From Spectribacter hydrogenoxidans (GTDB lineage Bacteria > Pseudomonadota > Gammaproteobacteria > Nevskiales > Salinisphaeraceae), in assembly GCF_031846275.1 (NCBI RefSeq), contig NZ_JAVRIB010000007.1, positions 1-64,000 on the forward strand: a stretch of DNA of 64,000 nt, read 5' to 3'. A program made the position numbers and the translations under genes. Below the pieces are notes generated by a model. That model saw nothing but the letters and a program-made list of their open reading frames with translations. It did not search any database and had not been told where the DNA came from. Of the stretch, positions 36,085 through 43,153 are shown piece by piece. Position 1 is the first letter of the stretch. The number at the start of each line of letters is the position of its first letter.

Positions 36085-36103
36085 TGCGACATTTAGTGTC
36101 GTT
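36085..36103. promoter_or_regulatory. Operator-like palindrome upstream of recC, matching the WYL-locus sites
   Basis: TGCGACATTTAGTGTCGTT matches the site before the AAA+ gene (TGCGACAAATAGTGTCGCG) at 15 of 19 positions, including both TGTCG/CGACA arms and the five-base spacing. It sits 62-80 bases before the recC start codon. This suggests the WYL regulator also controls recCBD. Confidence 0.5.
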
Positions 36104-36283
36104 CTTGTGTGCCATATTTCATGGTTTCGCTGAGGGATTTCAGTCCGCTGTAATGCTTAGGCATCGATGCAAGATCGGCGATGGACAGCGCGCAGCAAAC
36201 GCCGCAGCGTGAGCGGTGTCTACCGAGCAGCCTGACGCGAAAATTGCCAAGCGGCTAGTCTCGACGTCTCGGGAGCGGATGCC

Positions 36284-36736
36284 ATGAGCCAGATCAACCG
36301 ATTGAAAGAACCCGCATTGCGGCTCCTGTCATTGCTAGTCGCGGGCCTGCTCCTGAGCGGCTGCGTCGCAACCGCCGAACCCCGCATGCGGACGCTCTCG
36401 GAATTCCAGTACGGCGACCGCGATACCGGGACGATCAGGAACAGCAGCTACCAGCGGCAGGGCGACATACAGCAGCGGGGCGACGACTACGTCATTCGCG
36501 ATAACCAGTATCGCGTGAAGTATCGGCTGGACCGGCAGGCAGACGGCAGCTATACCGTCCGCGATTCCAATTATCAGCCCGTGGGCGAGATCAGTGCGCC
36601 TGATGCCGGCGGCACGCGTCGGGTGCGGGATGGCGGCTACCGTCCTAAGGGGCGGATCGAAGTTCGAGACGGCGAGACGATCTTTCGTGATTCTGGGTTT
36701 CGAGAGCGCGTGCGGACTGATATCCCGCTCGAATGA
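36284..36736 (+). CDS. Repeat-containing lipoprotein
   Basis: A 150-residue predicted lipoprotein. A basic N-region and hydrophobic core end at the lipobox LLLSGC (Cys near residue 28). The mature part consists of about five imperfect repeats of roughly 20 residues built on R-(D/N)-x-x-Y/F-x-x-x-G-x-I, for example RDNQYRVKYRL, RDSNYQPVGEI and RDGGYRPKGRI. The repeats suggest a small beta structure at the outer membrane; no function is known to me. A GGGAG ribosome site precedes the ATG. It is divergent from recC with a 220-bp gap. Confidence 0.75.
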   Translation: MSQINRLKEPALRLLSLLVAGLLLSGCVATAEPRMRTLSEFQYGDRDTGTIRNSSYQRQGDIQQRGDDYVIRDNQYRVKYRLDRQADGSYTVRDSNYQPVGEISAPDAGGTRRVRDGGYRPKGRIEVRDGETIFRDSGFRERVRTDIPLE

Positions 36737-36850
36737 TCGATGTTTCTCGTCAAGTGCGCGCATAGGCCTATGCAAGTGTGGCGTAGTAGAACGTCGCCTG
36801 ATTAGCAGCGGCGCGAGATGGCCCCTCGAGTAGATGGGAACGGACAACGC

Positions 36851-37609
36851 TTAAGCCGGCTCATAGCGGCCGTCTGTGCCGCGATGGACGTGCAGGGCTA
36901 CCAGGGAGAGGGCATCAGGCGTCGAGGCGCCCAGGCGCACGATTGGGCCCCTCACCGTGGTGATCTGGCCTTGATCGAGGGCGCCGAGTGGGCGCGGGCC
37001 GGAGCGGGTCAGGTCCTTGGTGATCTCAAGAAGCAGGCCGGACGGAGGGTGAGCACTGTCGGTGCAGTCACGACGGAGTGACACGGCAAGACGGGGGAGG
37101 TCACGCGCCGCGGTGATGACGCGGGACTTCAGGGGGTGACGGCCGATCGAGGCCGACTCGAGGGAACGCTTCAGGCGATGCACACCGGATTTCAGCGAGG
37201 GCCACTCGCCGTCGTCAGCCGGACCCAGGGTCCAGAGGTCACGGATGCCGCTGTCGATGATCGCGTCAATGAGCAGGCGCTCGAGGGCGGCGGTGTGTTC
37301 GGGATCGGCGTCGTAGTGATCGGTCAGGCCCTCGCCGACGGGGCAGCCAGGGGCATGGTGGGCACGGCCGTGCATGCGGACGAGGGTCAGCGTGCCCTGG
37401 GCGGTGCGTCGGGTGTGGAGCAGGGGCGGCGTGTCGGTCCGGCAGTCACAGACCAGCCACTGACCCTGTCGATGCAACTCGGGCAGAAGCGGGTGGGTCG
37501 AGAGGGTGTCGTCTCGCATGGCCGCGATCAGGGTCCGGCGTTCCTCGAAGGCGAGGGCGCGGATGGGGTCAGCGTCGGAATCGGACTGTAGGGCGGGGAT
37601 GATGTGCAT
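36851..37609 (-). CDS. Hypothetical protein downstream of the MobI-like gene
   Basis: A 252-residue protein that I do not recognise. Its first half has CDCRTDTPPLLHTRR and GRAHHAPGCPVGEG, a Cys/His arrangement (CxC, then HH and C) that could bind zinc. Later parts are helical and rich in Asp/Arg/Leu. It begins four bases after the MobI-like gene on the same strand and is probably co-transcribed. The context suggests a conjugation or mobile-element accessory protein, by association only. Confidence 0.55.
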   Translation of the reverse strand: MHIIPALQSDSDADPIRALAFEERRTLIAAMRDDTLSTHPLLPELHRQGQWLVCDCRTDTPPLLHTRRTAQGTLTLVRMHGRAHHAPGCPVGEGLTDHYDADPEHTAALERLLIDAIIDSGIRDLWTLGPADDGEWPSLKSGVHRLKRSLESASIGRHPLKSRVITAARDLPRLAVSLRRDCTDSAHPPSGLLLEITKDLTRSGPRPLGALDQGQITTVRGPIVRLGASTPDALSLVALHVHRGTDGRYEPA

Positions 37610-37613
37610 TGGG

Positions 37614-38087
37614 TCAGTCCTCCGACTCTTGGTAGCTGAGATCGGGCGTTACCGCCAGCAGAGCCCGGCGAGCGGTGTTCAGCGCAGCGGCAGACTCGCG
37701 GATGTGTTGGGCTCGGACTTCGGTGTCGAGAACGGTCTCGTGAGACCAGGGCGGCGAGTGGGATTTCAGGGTCGAGGGCCGATAGGGTCCCGAGCGTGGT
37801 TTGGGGAGGTGGTCGGAGATGACGCGCTTGGCCCCATCGCGGACATAGCTGTTACGGGCCCGGCGCCAGTAGATGTAGATGGTTCCATCGGGTCGACGGT
37901 TCACGTAAAGCATCAACCAGAGCATGTCCATGGTTGGGCGCTCGTTCAGGCTGAGCAATCGAAAGTCCGTGAATTCCTGGGCGAGCTGCTTGGCTTGGTC
38001 GAAGCAATCATCGAGCGATTTATCGATGGTCTGGATGACCTCGTGGAGGGCGTCGTTATCGAGGGTGTTATTCGGGGTGTCGGTCAT
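37614..38087 (-). CDS. MobI-like conjugative transfer protein
   Basis: About 157 residues. The order of features resembles MobI proteins of SXT/IncC-type elements: an N-terminal helix with DALHEVIQTIDKSLDDCFDQAKQLAQEF, a basic beta region TIYIYWRRARNSYVRDGAKRVIS, and a C-terminal helix with HETVLDTEVRAQHIRESAAALNTARRALL. MobI assists relaxosome formation, and in SXT and IncC elements oriT lies just upstream of mobI. The ATG at 38087 has a GGAG ribosome site; a longer frame to 38150 is unlikely. Directly upstream is an array of seven hairpin repeats. No relaxase or mating-pair gene is in the window, so this is an isolated remnant or a mobilisable element. Confidence 0.55.
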   Translation of the reverse strand: MTDTPNNTLDNDALHEVIQTIDKSLDDCFDQAKQLAQEFTDFRLLSLNERPTMDMLWLMLYVNRRPDGTIYIYWRRARNSYVRDGAKRVISDHLPKPRSGPYRPSTLKSHSPPWSHETVLDTEVRAQHIRESAAALNTARRALLAVTPDLSYQESED

Positions 38088-38168
38088 GGTATCTCCGGAT
38101 TCATGTTTTCCCAGTATTCTGCTTGTAAACGGTTCGTCGTACTTTCCCATTCCAAAACAATCGGGCTA

Positions 38169-38830
38169 CGTTGACCGGTTCCTGTCAACGTGGCGTAAAA
38201 GTGTTTCTGCGGCGACGCTGCAGGAATCAGGAGGCAATGCATGTATGTCCCATTAGCCAACGCTTGACTCTCCCGTTACCCGGTTCCTGTCAACGTACAT
38301 TGGTGATAATTTTTTTCGACGATGAGCCATTTATTTGTTTGCATTAGGGGTAGAAATGGGCTCTCGTTACCCGGTTCCTGTCAACGTATGCTTGAAACCT
38401 TGTATTTCAGGCGCTGCAGACGACTCTCGTGCCGACGGTGATGAACACGGGATTTTCCGCGTGGCCTTTTGTGCATTAGTCATCATGTTGACTCTCCGTT
38501 ACCCGGTTCCAGTCAACGAGAACGCGTGGGCAGATGTTGCTCAGGCTGCGTAAGCTCATTTCGCATAAGCCAACAACGCGAGACTTCGTTACCCGGTTCC
38601 TGTCAACGGGATTCGAAAACGCGATTTGCCGGCCGATATTGGGCGGCATTGAGCGGAGGGATGCGACCTGCGGAATGATCACTTGGCTAATCCCCCATTA
38701 GCCAACAGAAAGAGCCCTCGTTGATCGGTTCCTGTCAACGGGACAAAAACACGCGTCGTTTGAGGGTTCGGCTTCGCCGACTCCTTATATGGACAGAAAA
38801 AACAGCTACGTTCCCCGGTTCCTGTCAACG
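38169..38830. repeat. Array of seven 22-nt inverted-repeat units upstream of the MobI-like gene (oriT candidate)
   Basis: Seven copies start at 38169, 38274, 38365, 38497, 38587, 38719 and 38809. All contain CCGGTTCC and end TGTCAACG or AGTCAACG. They begin CGTTGAC, CGTTGAT, CGTTCCC or CGTTACC, so each copy can pair CGTT(GAC) with (GTC)AACG around a CGGTTCC loop. Start-to-start spacing is 105, 91, 132, 90, 132 and 90 bases, with an alternation of about 90 and 132. Most copies are preceded by a short cattag/ccaac-like stretch. All lie on the same strand, and the first is 82 bases from the MobI-like start. Spacers vary in length and lack CRISPR regularity. Confidence 0.85.
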
Positions 38831-39016
38831 GGACCATTCGGTCGGCCTTTACAGGTTGTTCATGGAGTGAAGTATTGCGGGTGGGGCACTGGGAGTGTCG
38901 GCGGAAAGTCCGTTATTTGGGGTGGCTTTTCCGGCGGGTGTTGCCCGGGTGATGGAGTTGGCGAGGAAAGGGATGCCAGGGCATCGGCTGGATCGGCCTC
39001 TAGCAGCCCAGGAGAT
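38831..39016. other. Intergenic stretch between the two repeat arrays
   Basis: No gene or hairpin of note is seen here. The sequence is G-rich on the plus strand (many GGG and GGTG runs) and separates the seven-copy array from the four-copy palindrome array. Confidence 0.4.
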
Positions 39017-39280
39017 GTCTCATTGACGCTCCACGGAACTTCAGTGAGGCCAACAGGAGTTGCGGCAAGGGATGCGGACCAGGTGCTTATGCCTCTCCGA
39101 AGTTCTGGGGAACTTCAATGAGGCATTTGGGAGACGACAACGCTGGTGATCACGGGGCAGATGCCTCACAGACGTTCCATGGGACGTCTCTGGGGCATTT
39201 CGTGCGGACCTGATCTGGTGAGAGGACCATGGGCGCGACAGCTCACGTCCCACAGACGCTCCGTGGAGCGTCTATGAGGC
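39017..39280. repeat. Array of four 34-nt palindromic repeats
   Basis: Four hairpin units lie at 39017-39050, 39091-39124, 39163-39196 and 39247-39280, starts spaced 74, 72 and 84 bases. Each has an outer pair of the GCCTC / GAGGC type and an inner pair such as GAAGTTC / GAACTTC, GACGT / ACGTC or GACGCTCC / GGAGCGTC. Stems are conserved while their sequence changes, with paired substitutions on both sides (GAAGTTC with GAACTTC in copy 2, GACGCTCC with GGAGCGTC in copy 4). This points to selection for structure. The array lies 108 bases from the 3' end of the tnpB gene. Confidence 0.8.
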
Positions 39281-39388
39281 AAAAGCGGGCGAAATAGGGC
39301 GGCAAAAGGGGGCTGGCGTTTTTCGGGTTCCGGGTTAGCGTCGGGGATACCAATCTGATGGAGGTATTCATGGCTTGGAGTTCCACCC
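39281..39388 (-). ncRNA. Possible omegaRNA / right-end region of the tnpB element
   Basis: TnpB elements usually encode a guide RNA from the 3' end of tnpB and the adjoining right end. This stretch lies directly downstream of the minus-strand tnpB stop. It is GC-rich and can fold, but I cannot define the RNA boundaries or the element end from sequence alone. Offered as a location only. Confidence 0.3.
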
Positions 39389-40657
39389 TCACCCCGTCAC
39401 CGCGGTCCGTTCCGCGGCATCCGGGGCGGGATTGATTCGCGCTTCGCAGGCCGCCGGGGCGAGCACAGCAGGTGCTGCGTCACCACACGGGATCGTCCGG
39501 CCTCCACGCGCCTGACATTCCGGCCTCCCGCCGGTAGCAAGTCGCTGGATATTGATCGCAGCGTTCACGTCGCGATCGTGGGTTGCCCCGCAGGCGGGGC
39601 AGGACCAGTGCCGCATGGACAGCGGCATCGCCGTCATCCGGTGGCCACACCCCGAGCAGGTCTTGCTCGTGGGCGCCCACCGGTCAATCACCACCACCTC
39701 ACGGCCGCCCCAGGCGGCCTTGTAGGTGAGCTGCCGGCGCAGCTCGGTCCAGGCGGCATCGGCAATCGATAACGCCAGGTGGTGGTTGGACAGCATGCCC
39801 CGCACGTTCAGGTCCTCGACGCCGATGACTTGGTTGTCGTCAATCAGACGCCGGGTGATCTGATGCAGGGTGTGGGTGCGCCGGTTGGCGATGCGCTCGT
39901 GGGTCAGCGCCACGCGACGACGCTGGCGCTGCCACCGGGCCGAGCCCTTGCGCTTGCGCGCCAGGGCCCGCTGCTGGCGTTTGAGGCGCCGGAGATCATC
40001 CCGGTAATGCCGGGGTGCCAGCGCCCGATCTCCGCGGCTGGTGACCACGAGATCACGCAGGCCCAGATCAATGCCCACGGCGGCGTAGGCGGCCGGGCCC
40101 ACGCCCGGGGCGACTTCTTCGCACATGAAGGTGACGAAGTATTTGCCGGTGGCGCTGCGACGCAGGGTGACCATCTTCGGTATGCCACCCGGGGTGCGCG
40201 ACCACCGGAGCTTGATCTCGCCCAGCCCGGGCAGCGTCAGGTAACCGGGCCGGTAGGCCCGGTGAACCTGGCGCTGATCCAGCTGAAAGCGGATCGCCTG
40301 AGCATGGCCACGCTTTTTGAAGCGCGGGTAGCGGGCACGGCCGGCGAAGAAGTTGCTGAAGGCCCGATCCTGGTCGCGCAGGGCCTGAGTGAGCACCGTC
40401 GCCGGGGTGGCTTTGAGCCAGGCATGCCGGTGGGTGCGCTTCAATGTCGTGAGCAGCCGGGAGATGTCCACGCCCGACCGAGACTCGGTGCGCCGGCGCC
40501 AGGCCTTGCTGCGCGCGTTGAGGCCGAAATTCCAGACCCAGCGGGCGGCGCCGAAATGGCAGGCCAACGCCCGCTGCTGCGCCGGGGTCGGGTAACACCG
40601 GAACTTGTAGGCCCGCTGGATCAGCCGGGGACTGCCGTTGTGAGGCTGTATGCCCAT
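39389..40657 (-). CDS. tnpB: TnpB, RNA-guided nuclease of an IS200/IS605-type element
   Basis: A 422-residue TnpB with an RAYKFRCYPTPAQQRAL start, the WNFGLNARSKAW region, RuvC residues in VGIDLGLRDLVVTS (Asp), VIGVEDLNVRGM (Glu) and HDRDVNAAINI (Asp), and a zinc finger CSGCGHR ... CPACG. TnpB proteins are RNA-guided DNA nucleases that help retain the transposon. All catalytic residues are present, so it may be active. There is no tnpA next to it, so the element is an orphan (IS1341-like) dependent on a transposase elsewhere. The C-terminal tail after AINIQRLATGGRPE is long and low in complexity. Confidence 0.9.
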   Translation of the reverse strand: MGIQPHNGSPRLIQRAYKFRCYPTPAQQRALACHFGAARWVWNFGLNARSKAWRRRTESRSGVDISRLLTTLKRTHRHAWLKATPATVLTQALRDQDRAFSNFFAGRARYPRFKKRGHAQAIRFQLDQRQVHRAYRPGYLTLPGLGEIKLRWSRTPGGIPKMVTLRRSATGKYFVTFMCEEVAPGVGPAAYAAVGIDLGLRDLVVTSRGDRALAPRHYRDDLRRLKRQQRALARKRKGSARWQRQRRRVALTHERIANRRTHTLHQITRRLIDDNQVIGVEDLNVRGMLSNHHLALSIADAAWTELRRQLTYKAAWGGREVVVIDRWAPTSKTCSGCGHRMTAMPLSMRHWSCPACGATHDRDVNAAINIQRLATGGRPECQARGGRTIPCGDAAPAVLAPAACEARINPAPDAAERTAVTG

Positions 40658-40923
40658 ACACCCCGACGCTACACCAAAAGGCCGCGCGAATCACGGGTGT
40701 CACGGGCACCACCTGGCCCCTGGTCCGGACCGCGCCGCGGGCGCTTCGCGTGCCTACCCGGGGGCTCGAAGGCGTCCTGCCTTCTCGAATGGGGTTATCG
40801 GCAGCCGCTGAACCCCGGGGAAAGTCCGCTGGGGAAAACCGGCGTGATCAGAAAATCCAGATCTCTAAATAGAGGGTGAACCGACAGGAATCGCTTGTCG
40901 GATAACCATAATAGGAGATCAAA
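40658..40923. other. Region upstream of tnpB, probable left end of the IS element
   Basis: No protein gene is supported. The left terminus of the tnpB element should lie here, but I could not fix it. Near 40881-40901 there is a hairpin CCGACA ... TTGTCGG just before the small gene at 40924, which may be a leader structure or regulator site. Confidence 0.35.
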
Positions 40924-41145
40924 ATGGACAACAGGGATAAGAACACCGTCGAGCTAGACCATATTCGCGATGCACAAAGCGAGCATGAGCAGCAAATGCT
41001 GAAACGCGCGCTGATGGAAATGGCGGGGAGTAGGCGACCCGTGATCGTGCAGGAGTGCGGAGACATCGTGCATGTCTGTCGCGACGTGGGAGAGGTGGAA
41101 ACCCTATTGCGAGCCTATTGGAAGCGCTCGGCAGCGGTACGCTGA
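40924..41145 (+). CDS. Small hypothetical protein
   Basis: A 73-residue charged protein (MDNRDKNTVELDHIRDAQSE, then LKRALMEMAGSRRPVIVQECG and a basic end). The ATG at 40924 has a strong ribosome site (ATAGGAGATCAAA), which is the main reason to accept it as a gene. A hairpin lies just upstream. No family is recognised. It is in the mobile-looking stretch between tnpB and the island boundary. Confidence 0.55.
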   Translation: MDNRDKNTVELDHIRDAQSEHEQQMLKRALMEMAGSRRPVIVQECGDIVHVCRDVGEVETLLRAYWKRSAAVR

Positions 41146-41302
41146 TCGGAAGGCCCGACCCAAATTTCGGGTAACAGGCGGCGGCCGGGTGCCCATGAGA
41201 AACGGGATGCCAGCCAGACCGGGCTGGGGCGTTGCATATTCCCGGTCTCGCGATAGCTTCGAAGGGACATCGGCGCCAGGCGCCGCCTACCCGGAGAGCT
41301 TC

Positions 41303-41581
41303 ATGCCCGAGACGATCCTGAGTGAATCCCATCCCGACCGACGTGGCGTTGTCCGCGGCTGGCTGCTGTGGCTGGCCGCTTGGGCACTGGCCTTTGCGGC
41401 CCCGGTCGATGGCCGCACGAGCGAATCAGTTGATGGAGACTGGCGGACATGGGTGGAGTTGGCCGGCTACGACGAGATGGGGTGTCCGTATTATCGCGTC
41501 CGGCAGGAAAGCGGGGAATTGTCGCGGCTTCATTTCTATCTGGGCATGGGCGACTACTACGTGGTGACTCGCCGGCGGTGA
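41303..41581 (+). CDS. Small putative exported protein
   Basis: About 92 residues starting at the ATG at 41303, with GGAG eight bases upstream. A basic stretch (HPDRRGVVR) is followed by a hydrophobic core WLLWLAAWALAFAAPVDG, which looks like a signal peptide. The mature part (WRTWVELAGYDEMGCPYYRVRQES) is short and carries one Cys. No function is known. Its end is five bases from the convergent nuclease gene. A longer frame from 41072 exists but overlaps the preceding gene. Confidence 0.45.
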   Translation: MPETILSESHPDRRGVVRGWLLWLAAWALAFAAPVDGRTSESVDGDWRTWVELAGYDEMGCPYYRVRQESGELSRLHFYLGMGDYYVVTRRR

Positions 41582-41585
41582 TGTC

Positions 41586-42176
41586 TCACGCGGTCCCAAG
41601 GGCCAGATTCGACAAACTCTTGAGCCGAGCGTGCGCCGCGGTGCCGCGCATTGCGGCCTGGCGGCGGCCGGGGTCGTCGGGCTTGGCCGATAGAGACGGA
41701 TCCGCCAGATACTCCGCAAACGCAGAAACCTTCATCAAGCCGCCGCGGATTCGGCCACGCTGATGGAGTGCCTTGAAAGCGGGCAGAACGGAATGCTCGA
41801 CATACTCGACGTCGTTGGCATCGGCTTCGATGTCGAACTTCTGTCCGTCCCCGTAGAGGATCCCGGTCTCGGCCGGGTAGTGGCGCCCGGTCTGCTGACG
41901 AAGGACCTTACTGACCAGCAGGCCGTAGACCATCACCTGGTAGCCCTCATAGGGGGTGGGGCCCTTGCCGGCGAGGCGGGTCTTGTAGTCGATGACGAAC
42001 AACCGGTTGTGCTCGCCGTCGTGGATCACCCAGTCAGGCACGCCAACCAGGGGCGTGTCCTGAAAAGACCGATCGTCATGGGCCACCAGGGTCAGGGCAT
42101 GGCGGCGGGCAAAGCCCAGCGCACGGAGATAGAAATCCGTGGCCCGGTCCGGGTGCATCGTGGTGTGGGCGTGCAT
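41586..42176 (-). CDS. PD-(D/E)XK nuclease, RecB-nuclease-like
   Basis: About 196 residues with the PD-(D/E)XK core in order: VGVPDWVI (catalytic Asp), LFVIDYKTR (DxK), and YEGYQVMVYGLLVS (motif QxxxY). This is the RecB/Cas4-like nuclease layout without visible iron-sulfur cysteines. I prefer the ATG at 42176, six bases after AGAGG, over the one at 42191. Single-domain nucleases of this sort are often cargo of mobile elements and prophages. It is the last gene before the tRNA boundary; the cellular role is unknown. Confidence 0.72.
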   Translation of the reverse strand: MHAHTTMHPDRATDFYLRALGFARRHALTLVAHDDRSFQDTPLVGVPDWVIHDGEHNRLFVIDYKTRLAGKGPTPYEGYQVMVYGLLVSKVLRQQTGRHYPAETGILYGDGQKFDIEADANDVEYVEHSVLPAFKALHQRGRIRGGLMKVSAFAEYLADPSLSAKPDDPGRRQAAMRGTAAHARLKSLSNLALGTA

Positions 42177-42620
42177 ATCAATACCTCTCATAGAAGAGGT
42201 GATAACACGGCTCAGGAAAACTGCAATGGGGCAAGGGAGGCTGAGGGCGTCAGCGCGAGGAGACGAAAGGTTGAGAGAGGGCCGAAGCCCTCTCTCGTTT
42301 GGTTACTGGATGAGTGCCGCAATGGCCTCGTCCAGGTTCTGGCAGCGCCGATTTGGCAGAGAATCGGTGCTGCCAGTCGGTTTAATGCGCGCTAAGTTAT
42401 TGATATTGCGAATGTCCCAATTGGGACATTCCGGCTGTATGGCAGATTACATCTGGTTCTCCCCAGCTTTTCGGATGCCGCTGGTAGCGCGTCACTTGAT
42501 GACCGCGCTACGCGGGGAGATTCGGGTGACAGCGATAGGCGCCAAGGGGCATTCTTGAGCATTTCTCACCGATGTCGATTTTTAATAAATCAATAAAAAC
42601 AAATACCTGCGGGCGAATTC
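42177..42620. other. Gene-poor stretch leading to the island boundary
   Basis: I see no supported gene. The sequence includes CCCAATTGGGACAT-like AT-balanced pieces near 42416-42430 and becomes AT-rich (AATAAATCAATAAAAACAAA) just before the tRNA fragment. Base composition differs from the GC-rich backbone on the right. Confidence 0.4.
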
Positions 42621-42670
42621 TGGCATTCATAATGCTGGTGTCGGTGGTTCAAATCCACCCGTGGCTACCA
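42621..42670 (+). repeat. 3' fragment of tRNA-Met(CAT): probable att site and island boundary
   Basis: The 50 bases read TGGCATTCATAATGC (anticodon stem with loop TTCATAA, anticodon CAT), then a variable loop, the T arm GGTGG-TTCAAAT-CCACC and an acceptor strand ending in CCA. The D arm and 5' acceptor strand are missing: the sequence upstream is AT-rich and unlike a tRNA. A tRNA 3' half with no 5' half is the usual scar at the far end of an integrated island. The intact gene should sit at the other end, which is not in this window. Acceptor 3' strand CGTGGCT with A73 fits elongator Met or Ile2. Confidence 0.75.
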
Positions 42671-42695
42671 TTTTTCCCTCGCGTATCTGCCAGCG

Positions 42696-42730
42696 CACGA
42701 GTTTCGTCAGCGACGACACCCGTGTTTTTT
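42696..42730 (+). terminator. Rho-independent terminator after the tRNA-Met fragment
   Basis: A stem CACG.GT.TCGTC / GACGA.AC.CGTG closes over AGC and is followed by six T residues. It follows the tRNA fragment by 26 bases. A diverged second copy lies at 42876-42911. Confidence 0.75.
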
Positions 42731-42733
42731 ATC

Positions 42734-42847
42734 GCTGGTGTCGGCGGTTGCGCGGGCCTTCCTGGCCCGCGTCCTGCGGACTCGCCGCAAAGCGGCTCGC
42801 GTCGATCGGCTGTCCTGCCGATCGATCAAATCCACCCGTGGCTACCA
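42734..42847 (+). repeat. Second copy of the tRNA-Met tail, split in the T loop by a 76-nt hairpin cluster
   Basis: GCTGGTGTCGGCGGTT (42734-42749) matches the variable-loop and T-arm start of the first copy. CAAATCCACCCGTGGCTACC follows only after a GC-rich insert at about 42750-42825. The insert contains hairpins GGGCC-ttcct-GGCCC, GCCGC-aaa-GCGGC and GATCGGC-tgtcct-GCCGATC. Confidence 0.7.
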
Positions 42848-42875
42848 TATCCTTCTCCGCGCCTCTAGCTAACTA

Positions 42876-42911
42876 ACGAGCTTCGTCAGGGATGACGCTC
42901 GTGTTGTTTTT
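42876..42911 (+). terminator. Rho-independent terminator, second copy
   Basis: ACGAGC ... GCTCGT forms the outer stem with an inner TCGTC/GATGA pairing, followed by GTTGTTTTT. It shares sequence (TTCGTCAG) with the terminator at 42696-42730, so the tRNA tail and its terminator were duplicated together. Confidence 0.7.
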
Positions 42912-42915
42912 GTTG

Positions 42916-43096
42916 GCTGGTGTCGGAGGTTGACTGCGGCCGTCCCTGGCCGCAGCCCTTCGGGTGGCGCTCGCGCGTCATCAACCCGACTCTCCCTGCC
43001 GGGTTTATGACGGCAGCCATCCTTGGTTGCCGCCCTAAGGGCGACGCGTTCGCGTCGTCCCGATCGGCTGTCCTGCCGATCGGTCAAATCCACCCG
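42916..43096 (+). repeat. Third copy of the tRNA-Met tail, split in the T loop by a ~152-nt hairpin cluster
   Basis: GCTGGTGTCGGAGGTT (42916-42931) and CAAATCCACCCG (43085-43096) are the two halves, separated at the same T-loop position as in the second copy. The insert has at least five hairpins: GCGGCC-gtccct-GGCCGC, AACCCG...CGGGTT, GGCAGCC-atcctt-GGTTGCC, GCGACGCG-tt-CGCGTCG and GATCGGC-tgtcct-GCCGATC. The last one is identical to that in copy two. The acceptor tail is lost after CACCCG. Confidence 0.7.
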
Positions 43097-43153
43097 AGTT
43101 CTCGCATGGGCTAGGATGGCGCATGATTTTCGGTAACCACGCTTGACTCTAAA

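Noticed and set aside
38335..38553. 72-residue plus-strand protein with two RYPVPVN motifs
   Set aside because: The motifs are translations of the hairpin repeats; there is no ribosome site and no protein-like composition between them.
38169..38830. CRISPR array
   Set aside because: Repeats are 22 nt with variable left ends, and intervals are 68-110 nt of uneven length. No cas genes are nearby and the intervals share short motifs, so they are not spacers.
39779..40879. 366-residue plus-strand frame opposite tnpB
   Set aside because: Antisense shadow; the minus strand carries intact RuvC and zinc-finger motifs of TnpB.
42621..42670. Complete tRNA gene
   Set aside because: No D arm or 5' acceptor strand precedes the anticodon stem, so it is only a 3' fragment.
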